Shown here: positions 52,192 to 61,198 of the stretch, in pieces
Layout: the number at the start of each line of letters is the position of its first letter
How positions within the stretch are numbered: the first letter of the stretch is position 1
NCBI RefSeq assembly: GCF_014207235.1
Contig: NZ_JACHDA010000002.1
Coordinates: 124,001-188,000, forward strand
Origin: Sphingopyxis sp. JAI128
Lineage (GTDB): Bacteria; Pseudomonadota; Alphaproteobacteria; Sphingomonadales; Sphingomonadaceae
DNA length: 64,000 nt
Reading direction: 5' to 3'
The notes under the pieces: generated by a model
The model's input: only the letters and a program-made list of their open reading frames with translations
Told to the model about the DNA's origin: nothing
Databases searched by the model: none
Translations under genes and position numbers: made by a program

Positions 52192-53160
52192 GTGCCGAAA
52201 CACGGCCTTCCACCAACGCTGACGCGGGGTTTGCGCCTGCCGGCGATCGCCGCACCGATGTTCCTCGTCTCGGGCCCCGATATGGTGATCGCGGCGTCGC
52301 GCGCAGGCGTAGTCGGGAGCTTTCCGGCCCCCAATGCGCGAACTTCGGCGGACCTCGAAGATTGGGTCGGCCGGATCGACGCCGAGCTGTCGAACGATCC
52401 CGAGGCGGCGGCTTGGGCGGTCAACCTGGTCGTTCATCCGTCGAACAGCCGTTTGCCCGAAGACCTCGCCTGCGTTGTGCGCCACAAGGTACCGTTGGTG
52501 ATCACCGCGCTCGGCAGCCCGGCGCGGGTGGTCGAGGAAATCCACTCGTACGGAGGGCTCGTCTTTGCCGACGTCAATTCGGTCGGTTTCGCGCGCAAGG
52601 CAGCGGCGGCCGGGGTCGACGGGCTGGTGCTCGTCGCGGCGGGGGCGGGCGGGCATACCGGCGCGACCGCGGGTTTCGCCTTTGTCGAGGAGGTTCGCCA
52701 GTTCTGGGACGGGCCGCTCGTCCTCGGTGGGGCGATCTCGACGGGTCATGCGGTGCGCGCTGCGGAGATATTGGGCGCCGATTTAGCCTATCTCGGCACG
52801 TCGCTGATCGCCTGCGCTGAAAGCATGGCGGTAGAGCCCTATAAGGACATGGTCGTCGCGGCTGGCGCCGAGGATATCGTGCCTTCAAAAGGCATCACCG
52901 GCGTGACCGCCAACTGGCTGAAATCGAGCCTGATTGCCGCAGGCTATGACCCCGCGAACATGCCCGAGGACAAGCGCCCGAATTTCTCGGATGCGCAGGA
53001 CGATGCCAAGGCGTGGAAAAATGTCTGGTCCGCCGGACAGGGCGTCGGCGCGGTGCGCGCGGTCGAACCTGTCGCGACCATCGTCGATCGCCTCGTGAAA
53101 GAATATGATGCGGCCGCCGCAAGGCCGCGCTTTGCAGCTGCCGAAGGAGCCCTCGCATGA
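52192..53160 (+). CDS. nitronate monooxygenase-family flavoprotein
   Basis: FMN-dependent TIM-barrel protein of 322 residues, like NMO and enoyl reductase II. The start is the GTG at 52192 with GAGAGGATGAAGA ahead of it. Family motifs are LPAIAAPMFLVSGPDMVIAA near residue 18 and the FMN phosphate site VLVAAGAGGHTG near 148, then GGAISTGHAVRAA near 184. Characterised members oxidise nitronates, but many catabolic paralogues have other substrates, often CoA-linked or unsaturated compounds. The stop overlaps the dioxygenase start as ATGA, so the two enzymes should act in one pathway. Confidence 0.88.
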   Translation: MPKHGLPPTLTRGLRLPAIAAPMFLVSGPDMVIAASRAGVVGSFPAPNARTSADLEDWVGRIDAELSNDPEAAAWAVNLVVHPSNSRLPEDLACVVRHKVPLVITALGSPARVVEEIHSYGGLVFADVNSVGFARKAAAAGVDGLVLVAAGAGGHTGATAGFAFVEEVRQFWDGPLVLGGAISTGHAVRAAEILGADLAYLGTSLIACAESMAVEPYKDMVVAAGAEDIVPSKGITGVTANWLKSSLIAAGYDPANMPEDKRPNFSDAQDDAKAWKNVWSAGQGVGAVRAVEPVATIVDRLVKEYDAAAARPRFAAAEGALA

Positions 53161-54653
53161 CCGCCCAGCTCGTCGATACGATCACCACCACGATCCAGCC
53201 AAACGACCACCCCTATATGAAGGGCGCGTGGCGCCCGACCTATAACGAATGGAACGCGGTCTTTGCGAATGGCGATGCCGAGGTGATCGGCAATATCCCG
53301 ACCGACATCGACGGCGTTTATGTGCGCACGGGCGAGAACCAGATCCACGAACCGATCGGGCGTTACCACCCTTTCGACGGAGACGGCTTCATTCATTCGA
53401 TTTCGCTCAAAGGCGGCCGTGCAAGCTATCGCAGCCGTTTCGTGCGCACCAAGGGGTTCGAGGCCGAGAAGGAAGCCGGCCGCTCGCTGTGGGCGGGGCT
53501 GATGGAGCCGCCGCACAAGTCGACCCGCCACGGCTGGGGGGCGCAGGAATGGCTGAAGGATTCAAGCTCGACCGACGTCGCGATCCATGCGGGCAAGATC
53601 ATCTCGACCTTTTATCAATGTGGCGAGGCTTATCGGCTCGATCCCTTCACACTCGAACAGTTCGGCACCGAAAGCTGGGTGCCGCTCGACGGCATTTCGG
53701 CGCATTGCAAGGTCGATCTCGCGACCGGCGAGCTGATGTTTTTCAACTACTCGAAGCACGCGCCATTCATGCATTATGGCGTCGTCGGGGCCGATAACAG
53801 GCTCAAGCATTATATCCCGGTGCCGCTGCCCGGACCGCGGCTGCCGCACGATATGGCGTTCACCGAAAACTACACGATCCTCAACGACATGCCGCTTTAT
53901 TGGAACGAGGAACTGCTCGAAAAGCGACTGCATGTCGTGCAATTTCATCCCGACCAGAAGACGCGCTTTGCGATCATCCCGCGGCACGGTCAGCCCGAAG
54001 ACATCCGCTGGTTCGAGGCCGAGCCAACCTACACGCTCCACTGGCTCAACGCGTGGGAGGAAGGCGACGAGATCATCCTCGACGGCTATTATCAGGAAGA
54101 GCCGATGCCGAAATCCTATCCAAACGCGCCCGACGGGCTCGAGCGGATGATGGCCTATCTCGACCAAGGGCTTCTCAAACCCCGCCTTCACCGTTGGCGC
54201 TTCAACCTCAAGACCGGTGAGACCAAGGAAGAACGGCTCGACGAGCGCGACCTCGAGTTCGGGATGTTCAACCACCGCTACGCGGGCAAACCGTACCGCT
54301 ACGCTTACAGCGCGATCCCCGAACCCGGCTGGTTCCTGTTCCGCGGCCTCGTCAAGCACGACCTGAACGCAGGAACGAGCGAGGACTATGAATTCGGCCC
54401 CGGCCGCTTCGGCAGCGAGGCACCGTTTGCGCCGCGGATCAACGCGAAGGATGAGGACGACGGCTATCTCGTCTCGTTCATCGCCGACCTCGAAACCGAC
54501 ACGTCCGAATGCGTGCTGATCGACGCCAAGAACATCGCGGCGGGGCCGGTATGCCGGATCATCCTGCCCGAGCGCATCTGCTCGGGAACCCACAGCGTAT
54601 GGGCGAGCGGCGACGACATCGGCATGGGTCCGAACAACGTGCTGGCCGCCTGA
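53157..54653 (+). CDS. carotenoid cleavage-type dioxygenase (RPE65/lignostilbene dioxygenase family)
   Basis: Non-haem iron oxygenase of 498 residues in a seven-bladed propeller fold. The four iron ligands are found: His183 in GISAHCKVD, His231 in LPHDMAFTENY, His295 in YTLHWLNAWEEG and His479 in SGTHSVWA. The family cleaves carotenoids, apocarotenoids or stilbenes at a double bond, giving two carbonyl products. Cytoplasmic, no signal. It is coupled to the nitronate monooxygenase gene and followed by an acyl-CoA ligase two bases later, so its product acid probably goes to CoA activation. Lignostilbene versus terpenoid substrate cannot be decided here. Confidence 0.92.
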   Translation: MTAQLVDTITTTIQPNDHPYMKGAWRPTYNEWNAVFANGDAEVIGNIPTDIDGVYVRTGENQIHEPIGRYHPFDGDGFIHSISLKGGRASYRSRFVRTKGFEAEKEAGRSLWAGLMEPPHKSTRHGWGAQEWLKDSSSTDVAIHAGKIISTFYQCGEAYRLDPFTLEQFGTESWVPLDGISAHCKVDLATGELMFFNYSKHAPFMHYGVVGADNRLKHYIPVPLPGPRLPHDMAFTENYTILNDMPLYWNEELLEKRLHVVQFHPDQKTRFAIIPRHGQPEDIRWFEAEPTYTLHWLNAWEEGDEIILDGYYQEEPMPKSYPNAPDGLERMMAYLDQGLLKPRLHRWRFNLKTGETKEERLDERDLEFGMFNHRYAGKPYRYAYSAIPEPGWFLFRGLVKHDLNAGTSEDYEFGPGRFGSEAPFAPRINAKDEDDGYLVSFIADLETDTSECVLIDAKNIAAGPVCRIILPERICSGTHSVWASGDDIGMGPNNVLAA

Positions 54654-54654
54654 G

Positions 54655-56346
54655 ATGATCGTCGCGGGAGAGGAAAAGCGGCGACAATATCGCGAAAGCG
54701 GCTGGTGGGGTGACCAGACCTTTGCCAGCCTGTTCGCGGCGAATGCGGCGGCGCATCCCGAGCGGCTCGCGCTGGTCGATGCGCCCAACCGCGGCGACTT
54801 CGCCTTCGGCGAACCGCAGCGGTTGAGCTATGCCGAGCTGGTGGCTGAAATCGACCGGCTCGCGGGCGCACTCGTCAAGGCGGGGATCGGCAAGGACGAT
54901 GCGTTGCTGGTCCAGCTGCCGAACATCAGCGAATTCGTCGCGGTCTATTTCGCCGCGGCAAAGATTGGCGCGATCGTCAGCCCGGCAGCGGTGCAATATC
55001 GCAGCCATGAGCTGAAGGGCATGATCGGCGTCGTTGCGCCCAAGGCCTTTGTCTGCGCGACAACGGTCAAGGGCTGCGATCACGTCGGCGTTGCAACGCC
55101 ACTGTTGGAAGGCGTCGCCCTGATGACCTTCGGCCCCGATGCGCCCGTAGGAGCGCTCGACCTCTCGACCGCCGGCGGCGACGCCAGAGCCCTCGCCGCG
55201 CATGTCGCATCGAACCCGGTCGATGCCGACGACATCTTCACCATCTGCTGGACCTCGGGCACCACGGGCGTCCCGAAAGGCGTGCCGCGCAGCCACAACC
55301 ACTGGATAGCGGTCGCCGCTGCCGGTTATGAGGCGATGAAGGTCGGACCGGGCGACGTCCTGCTCAACCCCTTTCCGCTGATCAACATGGCGAGCATCGG
55401 CGGCATCACCATGTGCTGGCTGACCAGCGCGGGGACGATGGTGCTGCACCACCCTTTCGACCCCGGCGTCTATCTGAAACAGATTGCGACCGAGCGGCCG
55501 AGCCTGACGATCGCCCCGCCCGCGGTGCTCAACATGCTGCTCCAGAATGAGGCGCTGCTCGCGTCGGTCGACCTTTCCAGCCTGCGCGTCATCGCCTCGG
55601 GCTCGGCGCCGCTCGCGCCCGCGATGGTGCGCGGATTCCAGGAAAAGCTCGGCATCATCATCGTCAATGTCTTCGGGTCGAACGAGGGGATGAGTTTCAT
55701 CACCGGCGAGGGCGACATGCCTGACCCCGACAAGCGAGCGAGCCTGTTCCCACGACGCGGCACCTATCAGCGCCCCTATGGCGAGGGCCGCGCGCCCAAT
55801 ATCGAAAGCCGCCTCGTCCCGCCCGGCGGCGGCGATCCGATCGAGACCGACGGCGTATCGGGCGAACTCCAGATCCGCGGGCCGACCTTGTTCGAGGGCT
55901 ATCATAACGCCCCCGATCGCACCGCCGAGGCCTTTACCGACGACGGCTGGTTCCGCACTGGCGACCTGTTCGAAATCGCCGAGGGCGGCGACTTTTATCG
56001 CTTCGTCGGGCGCTGCAAGGATTTGATCATTCGCGGCGGGGTCAACATCTCCCCCGAGGAAATCGACCAGTTGCTCGGCGGTCACCCTTTGCTGGCGGAA
56101 GCGTGCGTCTTTTCGCTCCCCGACCCGACGATGGGCGAGCGCATCGGTCTCGCCTATGTTCCGCGCGGAGCCGGCGATGTCGGGATCGACGAGATCGCCG
56201 ACTATCTGCGCAGCCACGACCTCGCGATATTCAAACTGCCCGAGCGCCTGTTCCGCTTCGACACCTTTCCGCGCAACGTCACGGGCAAGGTAATGCGCAG
56301 CGACGTGCGCGACATGGCGCTCGCAACCCTCGAAAAGGAAGCCTGA
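54655..56346 (+). CDS. acyl-CoA ligase (AMP-binding, cyclohexanecarboxylate-type)
   Basis: ANL-superfamily ligase of 563 residues. The P-loop is WTSGTTGVPKG near residues 199-209, the A5 motif is NVFGSNEGMSF near 341, the A8 hinge RTGDLFEI...GRCKDLIIRGGVNISPEEI near 438-465, and the catalytic lysine is in NVTGKVMRSD near 542. It converts a carboxylate from the dioxygenase route into a CoA thioester in the cytoplasm. It is one base after the dioxygenase stop and one base ahead of the first thiolase gene. No aldehyde dehydrogenase is present in the cluster to make the acid. Confidence 0.92.
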   Translation: MIVAGEEKRRQYRESGWWGDQTFASLFAANAAAHPERLALVDAPNRGDFAFGEPQRLSYAELVAEIDRLAGALVKAGIGKDDALLVQLPNISEFVAVYFAAAKIGAIVSPAAVQYRSHELKGMIGVVAPKAFVCATTVKGCDHVGVATPLLEGVALMTFGPDAPVGALDLSTAGGDARALAAHVASNPVDADDIFTICWTSGTTGVPKGVPRSHNHWIAVAAAGYEAMKVGPGDVLLNPFPLINMASIGGITMCWLTSAGTMVLHHPFDPGVYLKQIATERPSLTIAPPAVLNMLLQNEALLASVDLSSLRVIASGSAPLAPAMVRGFQEKLGIIIVNVFGSNEGMSFITGEGDMPDPDKRASLFPRRGTYQRPYGEGRAPNIESRLVPPGGGDPIETDGVSGELQIRGPTLFEGYHNAPDRTAEAFTDDGWFRTGDLFEIAEGGDFYRFVGRCKDLIIRGGVNISPEEIDQLLGGHPLLAEACVFSLPDPTMGERIGLAYVPRGAGDVGIDEIADYLRSHDLAIFKLPERLFRFDTFPRNVTGKVMRSDVRDMALATLEKEA

Positions 56347-56347
56347 C

Positions 56348-57577
56348 ATGGCGAAAGACGTCTTCATCCTCGGCGGCGCGCAAACCGACTTTGCGCGCAA
56401 TCTCGAACGCGAGGGCGGCGGGTTGTTCGAGCTGTTCCGCGACGTCGCCGAAGCCGCCTTTGCGGCGACAGGCATCGAGCCGAAAGAAGTCGAAACCGCC
56501 CACGTCGGCAATTTTGTCGGCGAGCTCTTCGCGGGACAGGGCCAGCTCGGCGGGTTCTTCGGCCATGTCCACCCCGACCTCGCGGGCATCCCCGCCTCGC
56601 GTCACGAAGCTGCCTGCGCCTCGGGCAGCATCGCGATCCTCGCCGCCGCCGCCGAGATCGAGGCCGAGCGCTACGGCCTCGCGCTCGTGCTCGGTGTCGA
56701 GTTGATGCGCAACGTCCCCGGCCAGCGCGCTGCCGAATATCTCGGCGCCGCGGCTTGGGCAGGGCGCGAGGCGCAGGAGGCGCGTTACCTGTGGCCGTAT
56801 ATGTTCGCGCGCGTTGCCGAGGAATATGAAGAGCGCTTCGGGCTCGACCGCGCGCATCTGCGCGGAATTTCAGCCAATAATTTCGCCAATGCCAAGAAGA
56901 ACCCCTATTCGCAGACGCGCGGCTGGGCGGTGACCGACGACCATCTGGGCGAGAATGACGAGGTCAATCCACTGATCGAGGGCAGCCTGCGCAAGTCCGA
57001 TTGCGGACAGGTCACCGACGGCGCCGCCGCGGTTTTTCTGGCTTCGGCGGACGTTGCCGAAGTTTACGCCCAGCGTCGCGGCATCCCGCTCGACAGCATC
57101 CCCCGCATCAAGGGGTGGGGCCATGCCACCGCACCCCTCCTATATTCGACCAAGGTCGCGGACAGCCGCGGCCAAGACTTTGTTTTTCCTAGCGTTCGCA
57201 AGGCGATGATGGATGCGCTGCGGCGGGCGGAGATGCCCGACATCTATGGGTGCGACGGGGTCGAGGTGCATGATTGCTTCTCGATCACCGAATATATGGC
57301 GATCGATCATTTCGGTATCACGAAACCGGGCGAAAGCTGGCGTGCGGTCGAGGATGGGACGATCGCGCTCGGCGGGAAGTTGCCGGTCAATCCGTCGGGC
57401 GGACTGATCGGGCTGGGACATCCGGTCGGTGCCACCGGGGTGCGGATGTTGCTCGACGGCTGGCGCCAAGTCACGGGCAATGCGGGCGACTATCAGGTCG
57501 AGGGCGCGCGCAACTTCGCGACGTTCAACGTCGGCGGCAGCGCGACGACGGCGGTCAGTTTTGTGGTCGGCACCTGA
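56348..57577 (+). CDS. thiolase-superfamily protein, SCP-x/acetyl-CoA acetyltransferase type
   Basis: Thiolase-fold protein of 409 residues. The nucleophilic Cys is in HEAACASGSIAI near residue 90; DGAAAVFLASADVAE lies near 225; the second active-site region is EVHDCFSITEYMAIDHF near 300, and the His motif is GGLIGLGHPVGATGVRM near 350. This layout is that of SCP-x type thiolases, which usually act on branched or ring-derived acyl-CoAs such as steroid side chains. It follows the ligase by one base and is followed by a second, different thiolase. Both may act in sequential or alternate cleavage steps. Confidence 0.9.
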   Translation: MAKDVFILGGAQTDFARNLEREGGGLFELFRDVAEAAFAATGIEPKEVETAHVGNFVGELFAGQGQLGGFFGHVHPDLAGIPASRHEAACASGSIAILAAAAEIEAERYGLALVLGVELMRNVPGQRAAEYLGAAAWAGREAQEARYLWPYMFARVAEEYEERFGLDRAHLRGISANNFANAKKNPYSQTRGWAVTDDHLGENDEVNPLIEGSLRKSDCGQVTDGAAAVFLASADVAEVYAQRRGIPLDSIPRIKGWGHATAPLLYSTKVADSRGQDFVFPSVRKAMMDALRRAEMPDIYGCDGVEVHDCFSITEYMAIDHFGITKPGESWRAVEDGTIALGGKLPVNPSGGLIGLGHPVGATGVRMLLDGWRQVTGNAGDYQVEGARNFATFNVGGSATTAVSFVVGT

Positions 57578-57578
57578 T

Positions 57579-58742
57579 TTGCCCTATCCCGTCTATCTTT
57601 ATGACGCCGTACGCACCCCGCGCGGCAAGGCGCGGCCCGACGGCGGACTCGCGAACCTCGCCCCGCAGGAACTGGTGCGTCAGCAGGCGGCAGCGCTTGC
57701 GGCGCGGTGCGGCGATATCGCGGCGACGCCCGAGGCGCTGATCCTGGGATGCGTCACGCAGGTCGGCGCGCAGGGCGGGCACATCGCGCTGGTGTCGAAG
57801 CTGCACGCCGGCCTGCCCGGCCGAACTGCCGCGCACAGCGTCAATAATTACTGCGCTTCGGGACTGTCGGCGATTGGTCAGGCGGTGGCGAAAGTCGCAA
57901 GCGGCGAGGCCACGCACATCCTGGCAGGCGGCGTCGAATCGATGAGCGCCAGCCGGTTTTTGAGCGATGGCGCGGGCTTCTATACCAACGACGAGCTGCC
58001 GCCGCACGCGCGCTTCGTTCCGCCCGTGCTGGCGGCGGACCGGCTGGCGAACAGCGAAGGCATCGCACGCGCCGAACTCGACACGGTCGCGCTCGCGTCA
58101 CAGGTCAAGGCCGCGGCAACGGAGAATGACGACACCCTCCAAGCCTCGCGCATCGCGACCGGCGCGCTGACGGGCGAAGAATGTATCCGGCCGCAAACGA
58201 GCACCGAATCGCTCGCAGCCGCGCCCGCCGCCTTCGGCGAATTGCAGGCGCAATATGCCCGCGCGCTTGAGGGCGCGAGCTTCGAACCGCTGCACAGCAT
58301 CGCACACGCCCCGCCGATCTGCGACGGCGCCGGGCTGGCGCTCATCGGCGGCGAAGGGCTCGGCATCGCGCCGCGCGCGCGCGTTGTCGCCTTTGCCGAA
58401 AGCGGCGGCGATCCCGCGGCATCGCTGACCGCGGGGTTCGCGGCGATGGACAAGGTGCTGACGCGCGCCCGGCTGACGCTGGGCGACATGGACCGGATCG
58501 AGTTCATGGAAGCCTTTGCGGTCACCATCGCCAAATTCCTGCGCGATCGCGATGCCGATCCGGCACGGGTCAATGTGTCGGGCGGGCATCTCGCCAAGGG
58601 CCACCCGATGGGCGCGAGCGGAGCGATCCTGACCTCGACCCTGCTCGATGCGCTGGATGCGTGCGACGGCCGCTACGGACTTGTCGTGCTGACGGGCGCG
58701 ATGGGGGTCGGCGCGGCGACGGTGGTCGAGCGTGTGGTGTAA
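57579..58742 (+). CDS. acetyl-CoA C-acyltransferase-like thiolase, TTG start, C-terminal Cys replaced
   Basis: Classical type II thiolase fold, 387 residues. The nucleophile is Cys88 in NNYCASGLSAIG and the His motif is GGHLAKGHPMGASGA near 341. The C-terminal catalytic Cys region, usually LCIGGGMG, reads VVLTGAMGVG and lacks the cysteine. The first ATG in frame is inside the domain, so the TTG at 57579, one base after the previous stop, is taken as start; the protein then begins LPYPVYLYDAVRTPRGKA, exactly as other thiolases. It ends the island. Without the second Cys it may catalyse thiolysis or another thioester reaction with changed proton transfer. Confidence 0.88.
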   Translation: MPYPVYLYDAVRTPRGKARPDGGLANLAPQELVRQQAAALAARCGDIAATPEALILGCVTQVGAQGGHIALVSKLHAGLPGRTAAHSVNNYCASGLSAIGQAVAKVASGEATHILAGGVESMSASRFLSDGAGFYTNDELPPHARFVPPVLAADRLANSEGIARAELDTVALASQVKAAATENDDTLQASRIATGALTGEECIRPQTSTESLAAAPAAFGELQAQYARALEGASFEPLHSIAHAPPICDGAGLALIGGEGLGIAPRARVVAFAESGGDPAASLTAGFAAMDKVLTRARLTLGDMDRIEFMEAFAVTIAKFLRDRDADPARVNVSGGHLAKGHPMGASGAILTSTLLDALDACDGRYGLVVLTGAMGVGAATVVERVV

Positions 58743-58955
58743 GAATCCTCGCGGAGCGATGGCGACCTGCCGCCCGAACGGCTGACGGAGGGGCTGCTGG
58801 CGCGGCCGTTGCCGCCCCTCCACCATTTGCTTCGCGAAGGGTCCCCATCCCCACGACTTCGCCGCAGGGAGGATTGTCGGTCGCAAAAGCCGATTGCGCA
58901 AAAGCGTCATTCCGCTATGGGCGGCGCGTGCGGGGCTTACCCCGCACATGATCGC
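58743..58955. other. intergenic region with repeat-like segment and stem-loop, no gene
   Basis: About 210 bases between the thiolase stop and the riboswitch. It contains a CCCCTCC...CTTCGCGAAG...CCCC segment (58815-58852; CTTCGCGAAG at 58830-58839 is a perfect palindrome) of the kind often repeated between sphingomonad genes. At 58928-58947 GTGCGGGG and CCCCGCAC form a perfect eight-base hairpin with a CTTA loop. No T-run follows, so termination of the thiolase operon is only possible. No open reading frame here has family support. Confidence 0.5.
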
Positions 58956-59146
58956 GCCGGTGCCCGAGAGGGCTTAAAATGGGAACGCGGTAACGGGGTT
59001 CGTCCTGAACCCCGAAAGCCGAGGCTGTCCCTGCAACTGTAAGCGGCGAGCGAGATGCACCGGTTCGAGGCTTTCGGACCAGCCACTGGGATCACCTGGG
59101 AAGGCGCGCATCGAGCCCTGACCCGCGAGCCAGGAGACCTGCCGGC
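58956..59146 (+). ncRNA. cobalamin riboswitch
   Basis: The pattern of a B12 riboswitch is clear: GGTGCC with an AAAATGGGAAC core after P2, then CTGTCCCTGCAACTGTAAGC (59030-59049), GCCACTGGGATC...CTGGGAAGG, and the B12 box GAGCCAGGAGACCTGCC (59127-59143). The ends GCCGG (58956-58960) and CCGGC (59142-59146) can close P1. It precedes btuB, as in most sphingomonads, and should shut the operon off when adenosylcobalamin is plentiful. Confidence 0.95.
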
Positions 59147-59182
59147 GTGGGTCGCTCAATGCCTTGGCCCAGGGAAAGGCCG

Positions 59183-59238
59183 CGGCACGGAGGTTTCCGT
59201 CGAGCGACGACCAGGCGGCTGGAGCCGCCTCGGTGCCG
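59183..59238 (+). promoter_or_regulatory. structured leader after the riboswitch, possible expression platform
   Basis: CGGCAC (59183-59188) can pair with GTGCCG (59233-59238), enclosing a perfect AGGCGGCT/AGCCGCCT hairpin (59213-59230). There is no T-run after it. The leader continues about 100 bases to the btuB ATG. Whether it is the switching element is inferred. Confidence 0.35.
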
Positions 59239-59338
59239 AAGTCGCAGGCCATGACGCCACTTGCGACGCCGGCATCGGCCGGTCGCGCCCGCGCATCGGC
59301 AGGCTCCGCCTTCGTTGCCGGCGTGCGGGGGCCTTCCC

Positions 59339-61198
59339 ATGTTGAAGTTTGCAAGCATTTCCTTGTTGGCACTGGCTGCGGCGACGCCAGCGTTCGCCGA
59401 AACCACCGATAGCGAAGGCGGCGACGATATCGTCGTTACCGCGTCGGGCATCGAGCAGCCGCGCGACGAAGTCGGTCAGGCAATCACGATCATCGACGCC
59501 GATACGATCGAGAAGCGCCAGACGGTCGATATCGTCGACCTGCTCGCGACGACACCCGGCGTGCGCTTCAACCGTACGGGCAGCACCGGTTCGGTCGCGG
59601 GTATCTCGCTGCGCGGTGCGGAGACGACGCAGACCCTGGTGCTGATCGATGGGGTCAAGGTCAACGACCCCAGCGGCATCGGCGACGGATATGATTTCGG
59701 TCATTTGCTCACCGGCAATATCGACCGGATCGAGGTGCTGCGCGGGTCGAATTCGGTCGTCCACGGCAGCCAGGCGATCGGCGGGGTGGTCAGCCTGATG
59801 ACCGCGACCCCGGCCGGCGGCTTTGCCGCCAATGCCTCCAGCGAATATGGTTATAGCGACACGCTCTCCGCCAAGGCCGATCTGTCGGGCAGCGCCGGGG
59901 CGATTTCGGGCGGGATCGGCGGCGCCTATTTCCGCACCGACGGCATTTCGTCGGCGGCGGTCGGCACCGAGAAGGACGGATACAAGAATTTCGCCGGCAA
60001 CGCGCGGCTGAAAGTTGCGTTCAGCGATGCGCTGAGCCTCGACCTGCGCGGCTATTACATCAACGCCGACCTCGATTATGACAGCTTCTTCGGCGCGCCA
60101 GCCGACAGCGCCGACGTCGCCAATCTGGACCAATATGTCGGTTATGCCGGGCTGAACCTTGGCCTGTTCGACGGCAATTTCACCAGCCGCGCGGCGGTGA
60201 CGTGGATGCGCAACGAGCGCGATTATTATTTCGTGCGCGGTACCGCGCCCGATTACGGCTATTCGGGCACCAATCTGCGGTTCGAATATCAGGGCGTCGT
60301 GACGCCGGCGCAGCAGGCCAAGCTGATCTTCGGTTACGAGCATGAACGCCCCGATTATGATTTCTTCGGTTTCGGATCGACCGACAGCCAGAAGGCCAAT
60401 ATCGATAGCGTTTATGCGCTGGGGATCGTCCAGCCGCTTGCCGGCCTGTCGCTGTCGGGCGGCGTCCGTCACGACGACCACAGCCAGTTCGGCGGCGCAA
60501 CGACGTTCGGCGCCAACGCCAATTATTCGCCAAACGCGGGCGCGACCAATTTCCGGCTGAGCTATGGCGAGGGCTTCAAGGCGCCATCGCTGTACCAGCT
60601 TTACGACGCGTTCAGCGGCAATGCGGCGCTGCGCCCCGAACGGTCGAAAAGCCATGATATCGGCATCGACCAGAGCCTTGCCGACGGCCGCGCGCTGATT
60701 TCGCTGACCGCATTCCTGCGCAACACCACCGAACAGATCAATTATGACAATGCGACCTTCAAATATGGCAATATCGATCGCACGCGCGCCAAGGGGGTCG
60801 AGGCGACGCTAGCGCTGAAGCCGGTCGACGCGCTGAACGTCACCGCGTCGTACAGCTATATCGACGCGCGCGACCGGTCGGGACGCGCCGCGTTCGACGG
60901 CAAGCGCCTGCCCCGCCGCGCCGAACAGGCGGTCAGCCTGTCGGCCGATTATGACTGGTCGTTCGGCCTGTCGACCGGCGCGACGTTGACGATGGTCGGC
61001 GACAGCTTCGACGATGCGGCGAACGCGGTGCCGCTCGACGGCTATGCACTCGCAGGGATTCGGGCGTCCTTCGCTGTGGGCGACCATTTCGAGATTACCG
61101 GCCGCGTCGATAATCTGCTCGACGCCGATTATGCGACGTCCGCGGGTTACGGCACCTATGGCCGCGCGGCCTATGGCGGCGTGCGGGCTCGCTTCTGA
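59339..61198 (+). CDS. btuB: TonB-dependent vitamin B12 receptor
   Basis: Outer-membrane receptor of 619 residues, the size of BtuB. The start at 59339 gives a signal peptide (MLKFASISLLALAAATPAFAE). The TonB box is DDIVVTASGIEQPRDEV near residue 24, the plug has TPGVRFNRTGSTGSVAGISLRGAETTQTLVLIDGVKVNDPS near 68-108, and the barrel ends YGGVRARF with terminal Phe. It imports cobalamin across the outer membrane. Assignment rests mainly on the riboswitch upstream and the cob/btu genes downstream, not on barrel residues. The stop overlaps the cobO start as TGATG. Confidence 0.9.
   Translation: MLKFASISLLALAAATPAFAETTDSEGGDDIVVTASGIEQPRDEVGQAITIIDADTIEKRQTVDIVDLLATTPGVRFNRTGSTGSVAGISLRGAETTQTLVLIDGVKVNDPSGIGDGYDFGHLLTGNIDRIEVLRGSNSVVHGSQAIGGVVSLMTATPAGGFAANASSEYGYSDTLSAKADLSGSAGAISGGIGGAYFRTDGISSAAVGTEKDGYKNFAGNARLKVAFSDALSLDLRGYYINADLDYDSFFGAPADSADVANLDQYVGYAGLNLGLFDGNFTSRAAVTWMRNERDYYFVRGTAPDYGYSGTNLRFEYQGVVTPAQQAKLIFGYEHERPDYDFFGFGSTDSQKANIDSVYALGIVQPLAGLSLSGGVRHDDHSQFGGATTFGANANYSPNAGATNFRLSYGEGFKAPSLYQLYDAFSGNAALRPERSKSHDIGIDQSLADGRALISLTAFLRNTTEQINYDNATFKYGNIDRTRAKGVEATLALKPVDALNVTASYSYIDARDRSGRAAFDGKRLPRRAEQAVSLSADYDWSFGLSTGATLTMVGDSFDDAANAVPLDGYALAGIRASFAVGDHFEITGRVDNLLDADYATSAGYGTYGRAAYGGVRARF

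Noticed and set aside
59183..59238. Branched foldable segment considered as a tRNA
   Set aside because: No anticodon stem, T-loop or CCA-end pattern; it lies in the btuB leader and fits a riboswitch expression platform better.
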